NCBI GenBank assembly: GCA_001577635.1
Contig: LSBP01000015.1
Span: 49,216-113,215 of the forward strand
Direction: 5' to 3'
Source of the DNA: Halomonadaceae bacterium T82-2
GTDB lineage: Bacteria; Pseudomonadota; Gammaproteobacteria; Pseudomonadales; Halomonadaceae
Length of the DNA stretch: 64,000 nt
In this document: positions 17,286 to 25,392 of the stretch, piece by piece
How the letters are laid out: the number at the start of each line of letters is the position of its first letter
Position numbering within the stretch: the stretch's first letter is position 1
Notes under the pieces: model-generated
Database searches by the model: none
What the model saw: the letters and a program-made list of their open reading frames with translations, nothing else
Told to the model about the DNA's origin: nothing
Program-made: the position numbers and the translations under genes

Positions 17286-17930
17286 ATGGCTCAAATGAAA
17301 TTCCTGTGCGACGCCGAACGCTGCATCGAATGCAACGGCTGCGTCACCGCCTGCAAGAACGCCAACGAGACCGAGTGGGGCATCCAGCGCCGCCGGGTGG
17401 TCACGCTCGACGACGGCCAGCCCTCGGAAGTGTCGATCTCCGTGGCCTGCATGCACTGCGACGACGCCCCCTGCATGGCGGTCTGCCCCACCGACTGCTT
17501 CTACAAGACCGATGACGGCATCGTCCTGCACGACAAGGACATCTGCATCGGCTGCGGCTACTGCCTGTACGCCTGCCCGTTCGGCGCGCCGCAGTTCCCC
17601 AAGCAGAACGCCTTCGGCGAGCGCGGCAAGATGGACAAGTGCACCTTCTGCGCCGGCGGCCCCGCCGAGACCAAGGAAGAGGAGTACGAGAAGTACGGCG
17701 CCAACCGCATCGCCGAGGGCAAGCTGCCGCTGTGCGCCGAGATGTGCTCCACCAAGGCGCTGCTCGCCGGGGATGCCCAGACCATCTCCGACATCTTCCG
17801 TCAGCGCGTGGTCTATCGCGGTCACAAGGACGGCGGCTGGTCCTCCGTCGACAAGGCACAGGCCTCGGCCCCGGACGTCTCGGCCAATCTCGACAACATG
17901 GCCTACGACGCCACCCGCGCTGAAAAGTGA
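17286..17930 (+). CDS. fdhB: Formate dehydrogenase FDH3 beta subunit (iron-sulfur)
   Basis: The 214-residue electron-transfer subunit has four [4Fe-4S] cysteine groups: CIECNGCVTACKNA, CMHCDDAPCMAVCP, CIGCGYCLYACPFG, and the split CTFC with CAEMC. This is the usual set for beta subunits that link the catalytic site to cytochrome b. There is no signal peptide; it is exported together with FdhA. There is no C-terminal membrane anchor, as in FDH3 enzymes. AGGAG precedes the ATG. Confidence 0.95.
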   Translation: MAQMKFLCDAERCIECNGCVTACKNANETEWGIQRRRVVTLDDGQPSEVSISVACMHCDDAPCMAVCPTDCFYKTDDGIVLHDKDICIGCGYCLYACPFGAPQFPKQNAFGERGKMDKCTFCAGGPAETKEEEYEKYGANRIAEGKLPLCAEMCSTKALLAGDAQTISDIFRQRVVYRGHKDGGWSSVDKAQASAPDVSANLDNMAYDATRAEK

Positions 17931-17941
17931 GGAGCGTTCCC

Positions 17942-18985
17942 ATGCACACACTCATGCAATGCCTGCAACGGCTGCGCGTGCTCGGTGTGATACTGATGCT
18001 GGCGGTGCTCACCGCCGGCCTGGTATCGACCGCGCAGGCCGCCGATCCCGACCAGGAGCTCAACCAGGCGGTCGGCACCATCAACGCCGACACCTGGCGC
18101 GAGGTCAAGAACGGCGAGAACTTCATCGACACTCGTCATGACTCCACCTACAGCCTGATCAACACCAGCGGCGAGACCTGGCGGCAGATCCGCAACGACT
18201 GGATCTCCCCGGGCGGGCTCATCGCCCTGGGCAGCATGCTGGCGATCCTGGTGATCTTCTACCTGATCGTCGGCCGCAACGACCTCGACGCGGAACGCAC
18301 CGGCCGCAAGCTGCTGCGCTGGACCGCGCTGGAGCGGGCCATGCACTGGACCGTGGCGACGCTGTTCATCGTCCTGGCGCTGACCGGCCTCAACCTGCTG
18401 TACGGCAAGTTCCTCTTCCGCCATGCCTTCGGGGACGCCTTCTGGGCCAACCTGGTCTCACTGACCAAGCTGACCCACAACTACGTGGGCCCGGTCTTCG
18501 GCATCCTGCTGTTGCTGATGCTGGCCAAGTGGCTCACCGTCAACCTGCCCAAAAAGCACGACTGGCAGTGGTTCAAGCAGGGCGGCGGCATGGTCGGCAA
18601 GAAGCACCCAGACGCCGGCTTCGCCAATGGCGGGGAAAAGGCCTGGTACTGGATCCTCGCCAGCGTGGGCCTGCTGGTGATCGTCAGTGGCTTCGTGCTC
18701 GACTTCCCGCTGTTCGGCCAGACTCGCGACAACATGCAGTGGGCGAACATGTTCCACGCCGTGACCTCGCTGATCCTGATGGCCGTGGCCCTGGGCCACA
18801 TCTACATCGGCACCCTGGGCACCGAGGGCGCGCTGGAAGGCATGACCACCGGCTATGTCGACGAGACCTGGGCCAAGCAGCACCACAACCTGTGGTACGA
18901 GGAGGTCAAGGACAGCGCCGGCCAGCCCGAGCAACAAAACCCGCCGGTGGACGACGACACGGCGACCGCCAATCGCCCCAACTGA
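17942..18985 (+). CDS. fdhC: Formate dehydrogenase gamma subunit (cytochrome b556)
   Basis: The 347-residue membrane subunit has an N-terminal signal peptide (about residues 1-33, AQA/AD), a periplasmic segment, then four or five transmembrane helices with heme-ligand histidines. Visible candidates are ERAMHWTVA, KLTHNYVGP, NMFHAVTSL and LGHIYIGTLG. It anchors FdhAB to the membrane and passes electrons to quinone. AGGAG precedes the ATG at 17942, and it begins 11 bases after fdhB. A strong terminator follows, so it is the last gene of the operon. Confidence 0.93.
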   Translation: MHTLMQCLQRLRVLGVILMLAVLTAGLVSTAQAADPDQELNQAVGTINADTWREVKNGENFIDTRHDSTYSLINTSGETWRQIRNDWISPGGLIALGSMLAILVIFYLIVGRNDLDAERTGRKLLRWTALERAMHWTVATLFIVLALTGLNLLYGKFLFRHAFGDAFWANLVSLTKLTHNYVGPVFGILLLLMLAKWLTVNLPKKHDWQWFKQGGGMVGKKHPDAGFANGGEKAWYWILASVGLLVIVSGFVLDFPLFGQTRDNMQWANMFHAVTSLILMAVALGHIYIGTLGTEGALEGMTTGYVDETWAKQHHNLWYEEVKDSAGQPEQQNPPVDDDTATANRPN

Positions 18986-19006
18986 GCGTTGAATCACTTT
19001 TTGCAT

Positions 19007-19036
19007 CGACACCGCCTCCGGGCGGTGTCGTGCTTT
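19007..19036 (+). terminator. Rho-independent terminator of the fdh operon
   Basis: CGACACCGCC (19007-19016) and GGCGGTGTCG (19021-19030) form a perfect 10-bp stem with a TCCG tetraloop, followed by TGCTTT. It lies 21 bases after the fdhC stop. Confidence 0.85.
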
Positions 19037-19074
19037 GATATGCTGGCATTCATCCCAACCAGGAGACCGAGTCC

Positions 19075-19395
19075 ATGCAGCATCTCGATGCCACCACCCG
19101 TACCGAGCTCGAAGCCGCCGCGTTTCGTCGGCTGCTGGAGCACCTCGACACCAACAAGGACGTGCAGAACATCGACCTGATGATTCTCGCCGACTTCTGC
19201 CGCAACTGCCTGTCCAAGTGGCTGGTGGCCGCCGCCGGGGAGCGCGGCGTCGAGCTCGACTACGAGACGGCCCGCGAGTACGTCTACGGCATGCCCTACA
19301 GCGAGTGGAAGTCGCTCTACCAGACACCGGCCAGCCCCGAGCAGCTCGCCGCCCTGGAAGCGCGCCAGCAGGCCAGGAAGGACACCAAGGCATGA
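19075..19395 (+). CDS. DUF1244 family protein
   Basis: The 106-residue protein matches DUF1244 closely. It contains the family core DVQNIDLMILADFCRNCLSK and the terminal REYVYGMPYSEWKSLYQ segment. Its function is unknown; it is small, soluble and found widely in proteobacteria. AGGAGA precedes the ATG. Its stop overlaps the moaB start as ATGA, so it is translated together with the molybdenum-cofactor genes, which suggests but does not show a related role. Confidence 0.85.
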   Translation: MQHLDATTRTELEAAAFRRLLEHLDTNKDVQNIDLMILADFCRNCLSKWLVAAAGERGVELDYETAREYVYGMPYSEWKSLYQTPASPEQLAALEARQQARKDTKA

Positions 19396-19916
19396 GCGAC
19401 GCCGATTTCGTTCCGCTGAAGATCGCCGTGCTCACCGTCTCCGACACGCGCACGGAAGAGACCGACCGCTCCGGGCAGGCGCTGGTGGAACGCCTGGAGC
19501 GCGACGGCCATGAACTCGTCACCAAGCGCATCGTCCCCGACGACGTCTACCGCATTCGCGCGGTGGTGGCGCAGTGGATCGCCGACGACGACGTGCAGGT
19601 GATCGTCGCCACCGGCGGTACCGGCTTCACCGGGCGCGACTCCACCCCGGAGGCAGTCTCGGTGCTGCTCGACAAGCACATCGAGGGGTTCGGCGAGCTG
19701 TTCCGCCACCTGTCGTGGCAGGAGATCGGCAGCTCCACCGTGCAGAGCCGCTGCCTGGGCGGGCTGGCCAACCGCACCGTGGTGTTCTGCCTGCCCGGCT
19801 CCACCGGCGCCTGCCGCACCGCCTGGGACGGCATCCTCCACGAGCAGCTCGACAGTCGCCACAAGCCGTGCAACTTCGCCAACCTGGTGATCCCCGGGCG
19901 GGGGCAGCATGGCTGA
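19392..19916 (+). CDS. moaB: Molybdenum cofactor biosynthesis protein B
   Basis: The 174-residue MoCF-fold protein has the VIVATGGTGFTGRDSTPEAV strand that forms the pterin/nucleotide pocket, and a CLPGSTGACRTAWDGI segment typical of MoaB. The family adenylylates molybdopterin, or carries a closely related activity, before metal insertion. The start overlaps the preceding stop by 4 bases and the end overlaps moeA by 8 bases, so DUF1244-moaB-moeA is one coupled unit. Confidence 0.93.
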   Translation: MSDADFVPLKIAVLTVSDTRTEETDRSGQALVERLERDGHELVTKRIVPDDVYRIRAVVAQWIADDDVQVIVATGGTGFTGRDSTPEAVSVLLDKHIEGFGELFRHLSWQEIGSSTVQSRCLGGLANRTVVFCLPGSTGACRTAWDGILHEQLDSRHKPCNFANLVIPGRGQHG

Positions 19917-21099
19917 GCTGCAGAGCGTCGAACGGGCCCTCGAGGCGCTGCTGGACGGCGTCACGCCGCTCGAGGCCGAATCCGTCGCCGCCGAGCAGGC
20001 GGCCGGGCGCGTGCTTGCCGAGACGGTCACCGCCCGCCTCGACGTGCCGCCCGCCGACAACAGCGCCATGGACGGCTACGCCCTGCGTCACGCCGATGCC
20101 GGCGGCTGGCTGCCGGTCAGCCAGCGCGTCGCCGCCGGGCACGCGCCCGCGCCGCTGGCGCCGGGCAGCTGCGCGCGCATCTTCACCGGCGGCGAGATTC
20201 CGCCGGGCGCCGATACCGTGGTCATGCAGGAGCGCGTGGAGATCCGCGAGGACAGCGCGCTCATCCCCGCCGACATTCCAGCCGGCGACAACGTGCGCCG
20301 ACGCGGGCGCGACGTCAGTACCGGCGAGCCGCTGCTGGAGGCCGGCACGCTGCTGGAGGCCGCCGCCCTGGGGCACCTGGCCGGCCAGGGCATCACCCGC
20401 GTGAGCGTGCGCCGGCGCCCGCGCGTGGCCCTGCTGTCCACCGGCGACGAAATCGTCGACCCCGGCCAACCGCTCGGCCCCGGGCAGATCCACAACTCCA
20501 ACCGGCCCATGCTCTCGCGGCTGCTGGAGCGTTTCGGCGCCGAGCTGGTGATGCGCGAGACCGTGCCCGATGACTTCGCCACGACCCGGCGGGTATTGAG
20601 CGAAGCCGCCGAGCGCGCCGACGTCATCATCACCACCGGCGGGGTCAGCGTCGGCGAGGAGGATCATGTCCGTCACGCCCTGGAATCGCTGGGCCAACTC
20701 GACCTCTGGCAGCTGGCCATGCGCCCCGGCAAGCCGCTGGCGCTGGGGCGCATCGGCCGGACCCGCTTCGTCGGCCTGCCGGGCAATCCGGTGTCGTGCT
20801 TCGTCGGCGCCTGGGTCTACCTGCGCCCGCTGATGAGCGCGCTGCTGGGCAGCCCGCGCATGGCCGAACTGCCGCGCCTGTGGGCCCGCGCGGCCTTCGC
20901 CACGCGCACCCAGGCCCGCCGCCACTACATGCGCGTCGCCCTCGACTTCACGCCGGAAGGCGTGCTCGCCCGGGCCTTCGCCGACCAGAACTCGGCGGTG
21001 CTGTCGTCGTGTCTGGACGCCGATGCCCTGGCGGTGATTCCGGCGAACAGCACGCTGGAGGAAGGCGACACCGTCGAGTGTCTATGGCTGACCCACTGA
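19909..21099 (+). CDS. moeA: Molybdopterin molybdenumtransferase MoeA, first copy
   Basis: The 396-residue protein has the four-domain MoeA layout: an N-terminal PPADNSAMDGYALR segment, STGDEIVDPG, the TTGGVSVGEEDH loop and GLPGNPVSCFV in the MoCF domain, and a C-terminal beta-barrel. MoeA inserts metal into adenylylated molybdopterin. It overlaps moaB by 8 bases. A second moeA lies convergently at 21.2-22.4 kb; the two are clearly diverged, so this is not a recent duplication. Two MoeA types are sometimes linked to separate Mo and W use. Confidence 0.93.
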   Translation: MAELQSVERALEALLDGVTPLEAESVAAEQAAGRVLAETVTARLDVPPADNSAMDGYALRHADAGGWLPVSQRVAAGHAPAPLAPGSCARIFTGGEIPPGADTVVMQERVEIREDSALIPADIPAGDNVRRRGRDVSTGEPLLEAGTLLEAAALGHLAGQGITRVSVRRRPRVALLSTGDEIVDPGQPLGPGQIHNSNRPMLSRLLERFGAELVMRETVPDDFATTRRVLSEAAERADVIITTGGVSVGEEDHVRHALESLGQLDLWQLAMRPGKPLALGRIGRTRFVGLPGNPVSCFVGAWVYLRPLMSALLGSPRMAELPRLWARAAFATRTQARRHYMRVALDFTPEGVLARAFADQNSAVLSSCLDADALAVIPANSTLEEGDTVECLWLTH

Positions 21100-21128
21100 C
21101 CCACTACCGGGCGTACCAGCCACAACGG

Positions 21129-21156
21129 TGAACGGCCTCCATAGCGAGGCCGTTCA
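21129..21156. terminator. Bidirectional hairpin between the two convergent moeA genes
   Basis: TGAACGGCCTC (21129-21139) and GAGGCCGTTCA (21146-21156) form an 11-bp perfect stem with a 6-base loop in the 62-bp gap between convergent genes. No long T-tract is present. Confidence 0.7.
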
Positions 21157-21161
21157 TCGCC

Positions 21162-22427
21162 TCAGGTCAGATCACCGAACGGCTGGATGGTCACCGGCTC
21201 GCCCGCCTCGACGGCGGCGCGGTCGTCGCCGATCTCGATCAGGCAGTTGGCCGCCACCATCGAGCTGAGGATGCCGGAGCCCTGGCGGCCGGTGGTGCGC
21301 ACCCACAGCCGCCCTGTCTCGTCGCCGGTATAGACGCCACGGTGGAAATCGACACGTCCCTCCCGGCTCTTGAGGGGCTCCGCGGCCAGCGCGGTCAGGC
21401 GCAGCGGCTGCCAGTCGCGCTCGCCCTGCATGCGGCGCAGCATCGGCTGCACGAACTGCAAAAACGTCACCATCACCGCCACGGGATTGCCGGGCAGCCC
21501 GAAGAACGGCACCTCGCGCGTGCCCTCCCGGCGGATACGCCCGAACGCCATCGGCCGCCCCGGACGCATGGCGATCCGCCACAGCCCCAGCTCGCCGATG
21601 GCCTCCAGCGCCGGCTTGACCCAGTCGGCCTGCCCCACCGAGACCCCGCCGCTGGTCAGCACCATGTCCGCGTCGCGCGCCGCCGCCGCCAGCGCCTCGC
21701 GCATGCCATCGAGCTCGTCGCGCAGGATGCCCAGGTCGACCACCTCGCAGCCCAGCCGCGTGAGCAGCCCGCGCAGCGAGAAGCGATTGGTGTCGTAGAT
21801 GCCCGCGGCGGGCAGCGGCTCGCCCTGGGCGGTCACCTCGTCGCCGGTGGAGAACACCGCCACGCGCAGCGGCCGGAACAGCTCGACCTCGGCCAGCCCC
21901 AGCGAGGCCAGCAGCCCCAGGTGCTGCGGACGCAGCCGGGTGCCCGCGGCGAGCGCCGTTGCTCCCCGGGCGAGATCCTCGCCGGCCTGACGCACGTTCT
22001 GGCCGTGGCGCACGCGCTCGGGTCGCTCGATCACCACCCGCTCGGCGGAAGCGGCCGCGGCGAGCTGCTCGCTCATGATCACGGTGTCCGCCCCCGGCGG
22101 CAGCGGCGCGCCGGTGGTGATGCGCACCGCCTCCCCGGGCGAGAGCGTCATCGCCGGGCGCGAACCGGCCAGCACCTCGCCGACGACCGCCACCTCAGTG
22201 GCCGGGCGGTGCTCGTCCCAGCTCAGGGCGATGCCGTCCATGGCGGCGTTGGTGTTCTGCGGCACATCGACCGGCGACACCACGTCCGCCGCCAGGACGC
22301 CGTCGACGGCCTCGCTCAGGGGCACGCGCCGGGCGGCGACCGGCGGCGGCGTCATCGCGGCCAGGGCGTCCAGGGTCTCGTCGACGCCGAGCATGCGCTG
22401 GCCCAGCTCAAAGCAGGATAGTGTCAT
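21162..22427 (-). CDS. moeA: Molybdopterin molybdenumtransferase MoeA, second copy
   Basis: The 421-residue MoeA-family protein has NTNAAMDGIALS, FSTGDEVTAQGEPL, LTSGGVSVGQADWV and GLPGNPVAVMV motifs. It differs from the first copy over most of its length. The start at 22427 overlaps the mobB stop as ATGA; an open frame to 22475 lies inside mobB and is not used. It is transcribed with mobB and mobA, so this unit serves the last steps of cofactor formation, including the dinucleotide form used by formate dehydrogenase. Confidence 0.92.
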   Translation of the reverse strand: MTLSCFELGQRMLGVDETLDALAAMTPPPVAARRVPLSEAVDGVLAADVVSPVDVPQNTNAAMDGIALSWDEHRPATEVAVVGEVLAGSRPAMTLSPGEAVRITTGAPLPPGADTVIMSEQLAAAASAERVVIERPERVRHGQNVRQAGEDLARGATALAAGTRLRPQHLGLLASLGLAEVELFRPLRVAVFSTGDEVTAQGEPLPAAGIYDTNRFSLRGLLTRLGCEVVDLGILRDELDGMREALAAAARDADMVLTSGGVSVGQADWVKPALEAIGELGLWRIAMRPGRPMAFGRIRREGTREVPFFGLPGNPVAVMVTFLQFVQPMLRRMQGERDWQPLRLTALAAEPLKSREGRVDFHRGVYTGDETGRLWVRTTGRQGSGILSSMVAANCLIEIGDDRAAVEAGEPVTIQPFGDLT

Positions 22428-22990
22428 GTCATCTCCCTCGGGCCGCGGCGCATCTCGGGCCAGCGCTGCGGCCATTGGCCCAGCCAGGCGACCAGCGCGT
22501 CGTGATCGTCCATCGCCAGGCGCTCGACCCCCGGCGGCAGGGCGATGTCATCCGGCGTGGCCACCGCCCGCACCCAGGGGTCGCGGTCGGCCATCAGCGG
22601 CTTGTCCAGCACCCGGCGATGCAGCTCCAGCTTGGGCAGTGGCCAGGCCTTGAAGCCCTCCACCAGGATCAGGTCCGGCGCCAGGGGCAGCACATGGGGA
22701 ATCAGCGCCGCCAGGTCCGCCTCCTCGCGCTCGGGGGTCTCCATCATCAGGGCAAAGCGCTGGCCCGAGGCCACCAGCATCGGCGCGGCCCCCGCCTGGC
22801 GCAGTCGATGGCTGTCCTTGCCCGGCCGGTCGACCTCGAAGGCATGGTGGGCGTGCTTGATGACGGCCACCTGCAGCCCGGCCTCGGCCAGACGGGGCAG
22901 CAGCGCCTCGAGCAGCGTGGTCTTGCCGGTCCCGCTCCAGGCGGCAATGCCCAGCAGCGGGATCTCCAGCGTGTCAAGCGACAAGGTCAT
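22424..22990 (-). CDS. mobB: Molybdopterin-guanine dinucleotide biosynthesis GTP-binding protein MobB
   Basis: The 188-residue P-loop GTPase has a Walker A, AAWSGTGKTTLLEALLPRLA, near residue 17, the family KHAHHAFEVDRPGKDSHRLR segment near residue 50, and the DLILVEGFK strand near residue 110. MobB helps MobA to form the bis-MGD cofactor. GAGAGA precedes the ATG at 22990. The reading frame continues to 23035 without a better start. Confidence 0.92.
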   Translation of the reverse strand: MTLSLDTLEIPLLGIAAWSGTGKTTLLEALLPRLAEAGLQVAVIKHAHHAFEVDRPGKDSHRLRQAGAAPMLVASGQRFALMMETPEREEADLAALIPHVLPLAPDLILVEGFKAWPLPKLELHRRVLDKPLMADRDPWVRAVATPDDIALPPGVERLAMDDHDALVAWLGQWPQRWPEMRRGPREMT

Positions 22991-23117
22991 CGGGTTCTCT
23001 CGATCATCGGGAAAACTATCGCGTCTCGGAAGCAACAGGCATGCCGACGCACGGCCCCGTCAAGGGCAACAGGTCGGCGTCGTTCCTCGTGATTTCGCCC
23101 GGTGCTGGCGGCCCGGG

Positions 23118-23717
23118 TCAAAACGACCCGTCCGCCCGCAGGCGCCGCTCCATGGCGTCGCGCTCGTCGGGCGAGTTGAGGTTGGCGAAGGCCTCGCGCC
23201 GATCGGCGAAGTCGACGTGACACCAGGGGTGGCGCGCGTACCAGCGGTCGATCTTGCGCTCGCCGGCGGCCAGGGCCTCGCCGAGATCGTCGCGCAGCGC
23301 GGTGTCGATCAGCGCCACCACCGGATGGGCACGCTCGCCGTCATGGGCCACGGCGATGCGGCAGTCGCCGATGCCCTGGCGCAGGCGGACCACCAGATCC
23401 TCGGGCAGGGCCGGCGAGTCGCAGGGCACGAACAGCGCCCACGGGGTTTCCACCGCGCACAGTGCGCTCCACATGCCCATCAGCGGGCCGTGATAGCCCG
23501 CCTCGCGGTCGCTGACGAGCGGGTAGCCCAGCTCGCGGTAGCGTTCCAGGCTGCGGTTGGCGTTGATCAGGACCCGATCGACCTGCGGCGTCAGCCGGTC
23601 CAGGGCATGCGCGATCAACGGCCGGCCGGCGAGCGGCTCCCAGCCCTTGTCGCGCCCGCCCATGCGACGCCCTTCCCCGCCGGCCAGTATCACGGCGGTC
23701 ACTTCACCCTCGCGCAT
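23118..23717 (-). CDS. mobA: Molybdenum cofactor guanylyltransferase MobA
   Basis: The 199-residue nucleotidyltransferase has the N-terminal AVILAGGEGRRMGGRDKG loop that binds GTP and magnesium, and the FVPCDSPALP motif near residue 95. It attaches GMP to molybdopterin to make the dinucleotide cofactor needed by FdhA. The ATG at 23717 has GGAG and GAGG upstream. An ATG at 23735 would add six residues. It lies 127 bases upstream of mobB in the same direction. Confidence 0.92.
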   Translation of the reverse strand: MREGEVTAVILAGGEGRRMGGRDKGWEPLAGRPLIAHALDRLTPQVDRVLINANRSLERYRELGYPLVSDREAGYHGPLMGMWSALCAVETPWALFVPCDSPALPEDLVVRLRQGIGDCRIAVAHDGERAHPVVALIDTALRDDLGEALAAGERKIDRWYARHPWCHVDFADRREAFANLNSPDERDAMERRLRADGSF

Positions 23718-23761
23718 GACCCTCACTCCACTCATAGCGTTGTCCCGGCATCATACCCGCC

Positions 23762-24451
23762 TCAGGAGTTCACGCCGAGAGGCCACGTCTCCGTAATGTC
23801 GGCCTGCATGTCGCCGACCTGCAGGCCGCCACGCTCCAGATGCCATTCGGCGTCGCAGCGCTCGGTCAGCACGCTCTGCTGGTGGGCGCTGAGCACGATG
23901 GCGCAGCCCGTCTCGCGCAGCGAGAGGATCAGCGCGGTGATGTCGTCGATCGCCTGGCGATCCAGGCTGGCGGTGGGCTCGTCGAGCAGCAGCACGCGCG
24001 GCGACAGCAGCCAGGCCCGCGCCAGCGCCAGGCGCATGCGCTCGCCGCCGGACAGCGAGCGGGCGTGCTGCCGGGCATGGTCGGCCAGCCCGCAGCGCGC
24101 CAGCATCGAGGCGATGCGCGAGCGCGCATCGTCGCCGCGCCAGCCCTGCCAGCGCGCCACATGGCGCAGGTTGCCGGCGACGCTGGTATCGAAGAGGTAG
24201 GGTTGCTGGTGCAGGTAGAGCAGATCGCCGAAGCGCGGCGGCGCCGCCGGCGCGCCGTCGTCCAGGGTCCAGCGGATGGTGCCGCGACGCGGCGTGTCCA
24301 GCCCGGCCAGCAGGCGCAGCAGCGTCGTCTTGCCGCTGCCGTTGTCGCCGCGCAGGTGCACCAGCGAACGCCCGTCCCAGCGCAGGTGCGGTATCTCCCA
24401 CAGGGGCGGCCGACGACCGAAGCCGTGTGACAGCCGGCTTACCTCGAGCAT
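23762..24451 (-). CDS. tupC: Tungstate ABC transporter ATP-binding protein
   Basis: The 229-residue ABC ATPase has a Walker A GDNGSGKTT (residues 35-43), a Q-loop HQQPYLF near residue 82, the signature LSGGERMRLALARAW, and Walker B LLLDEPTASLD. Its assignment to tungstate rests on the adjacent permease and TupA-type binding protein rather than on the ATPase itself. GAGGAA precedes the ATG. It is separated from tupB by a 143-bp mobile-like element. Confidence 0.88.
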   Translation of the reverse strand: MLEVSRLSHGFGRRPPLWEIPHLRWDGRSLVHLRGDNGSGKTTLLRLLAGLDTPRRGTIRWTLDDGAPAAPPRFGDLLYLHQQPYLFDTSVAGNLRHVARWQGWRGDDARSRIASMLARCGLADHARQHARSLSGGERMRLALARAWLLSPRVLLLDEPTASLDRQAIDDITALILSLRETGCAIVLSAHQQSVLTERCDAEWHLERGGLQVGDMQADITETWPLGVNS

Positions 24452-24473
24452 GATCGGTTCCTCGGCGGTTCAT

Positions 24474-24616
24474 AGAGGGTGTTTACAAACGTCACGAGCG
24501 ACGGCCAGACAAGGCGAAATCAACCGAAAAAGCGCAGTTTATGAGTCGATAAATGAGCATTTTAAGGTTGATTTCAACGCCGTATGGCCTAGCGCAGTAA
24601 TTTGTAAGCGTCCTCT
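24474..24616. mobile_element. MITE-like palindromic element inside the tup operon
   Basis: The ends AGAGGGTGTTTACAAA (24474-24489) and TTTGTAAGCGTCCTCT (24601-24616) are imperfect inverted repeats: 13 of 16 positions match and the other three would form G-U pairs in RNA. A second inner pair runs from GGCCAGACAAGGCG to CGCCGTATGGCC, with AAATCAACC facing GGTTGATTT. It has lower GC than its neighbours and no coding potential. The right end touches the last base of the tupB stop codon. The family was not identified. Confidence 0.6.
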
Positions 24617-25323
24617 CAGGCACTCACTATCTGCTGCCCCCGTCCACGCATCACCCCCAGCAGCACATTGAGCAGCAGCGCCAGCAGCAGCAGCACCATG
24701 CCCAGCGCGATGCCCTGCGCGAACTCGCCCTTGAGGGTTTCCAGCGCGATCGCCGTGGTGATGGTCCGGGTGAAGTGTTCGATGTTGCCGCCGATCATCA
24801 CCGCGCTGCCGACCTCGGCGATGATGCGACCGAAGGCGGCCAGGACCGCCGCGATGACGCCGAAGCGCGCCTCGTGGATCAGCATGGCGAAGGCCTGCAG
24901 CCGGCCCGCGCCCAGCTGGCGGGCGGTTTCCCAGGCGCGCTGGTCGATGCTCTGCAGCGAGCTGTGCAGCATGGCGATCAGGATCGGCGACGCCAGGATG
25001 ATCTGGCCGATGACCATGGCACGTTGGGTGAAGAGCAGCTGCCATTCGCCCAGCGGACCGCTGCGCGACAGCAGCATGAACAGCACCAGCCCCACCACCA
25101 CCGTGGGCACGGCCATGAAGGTGTTCACCAGCGAGATCGCCAGCCAGCGACCGGGAAAGGCGACCCGCGCCAGTACCAGCGCCACCAGTAACGCCGGGGG
25201 CAGCGCCACGAGGATCGCCGTCAGCGAGACGCGGAACGACACGCCGATGATCTCCCACAGCGCCGGGTCGAAGGAGACCAGCAGGTGCAGCGCCTTCCCC
25301 ATCGTGGCCATGAGTTCATTCAT
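24616..25323 (-). CDS. tupB: Tungstate ABC transporter permease
   Basis: The 235-residue inner-membrane protein has about five or six helices and the ABC-permease EAA-type loop, ETARQLGAGRLQAFAMLIHEA (about residues 132-152), where it contacts the ATPase. The sequence is typical of TupB, the permease of the TupABC system that imports tungstate with high affinity. GAGGACG precedes the ATG. The stop codon abuts the MITE-like element, so tupC may be expressed at a different level from tupAB. Confidence 0.9.
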   Translation of the reverse strand: MNELMATMGKALHLLVSFDPALWEIIGVSFRVSLTAILVALPPALLVALVLARVAFPGRWLAISLVNTFMAVPTVVVGLVLFMLLSRSGPLGEWQLLFTQRAMVIGQIILASPILIAMLHSSLQSIDQRAWETARQLGAGRLQAFAMLIHEARFGVIAAVLAAFGRIIAEVGSAVMIGGNIEHFTRTITTAIALETLKGEFAQGIALGMVLLLLALLLNVLLGVMRGRGQQIVSA

Positions 25324-25392
25324 CGACGCGTCCTCGTGGATTCAGGAATCGGGCCCGCCCCCGGAGAGAGGCGGGCGGGAGGGAGAGTCGGC

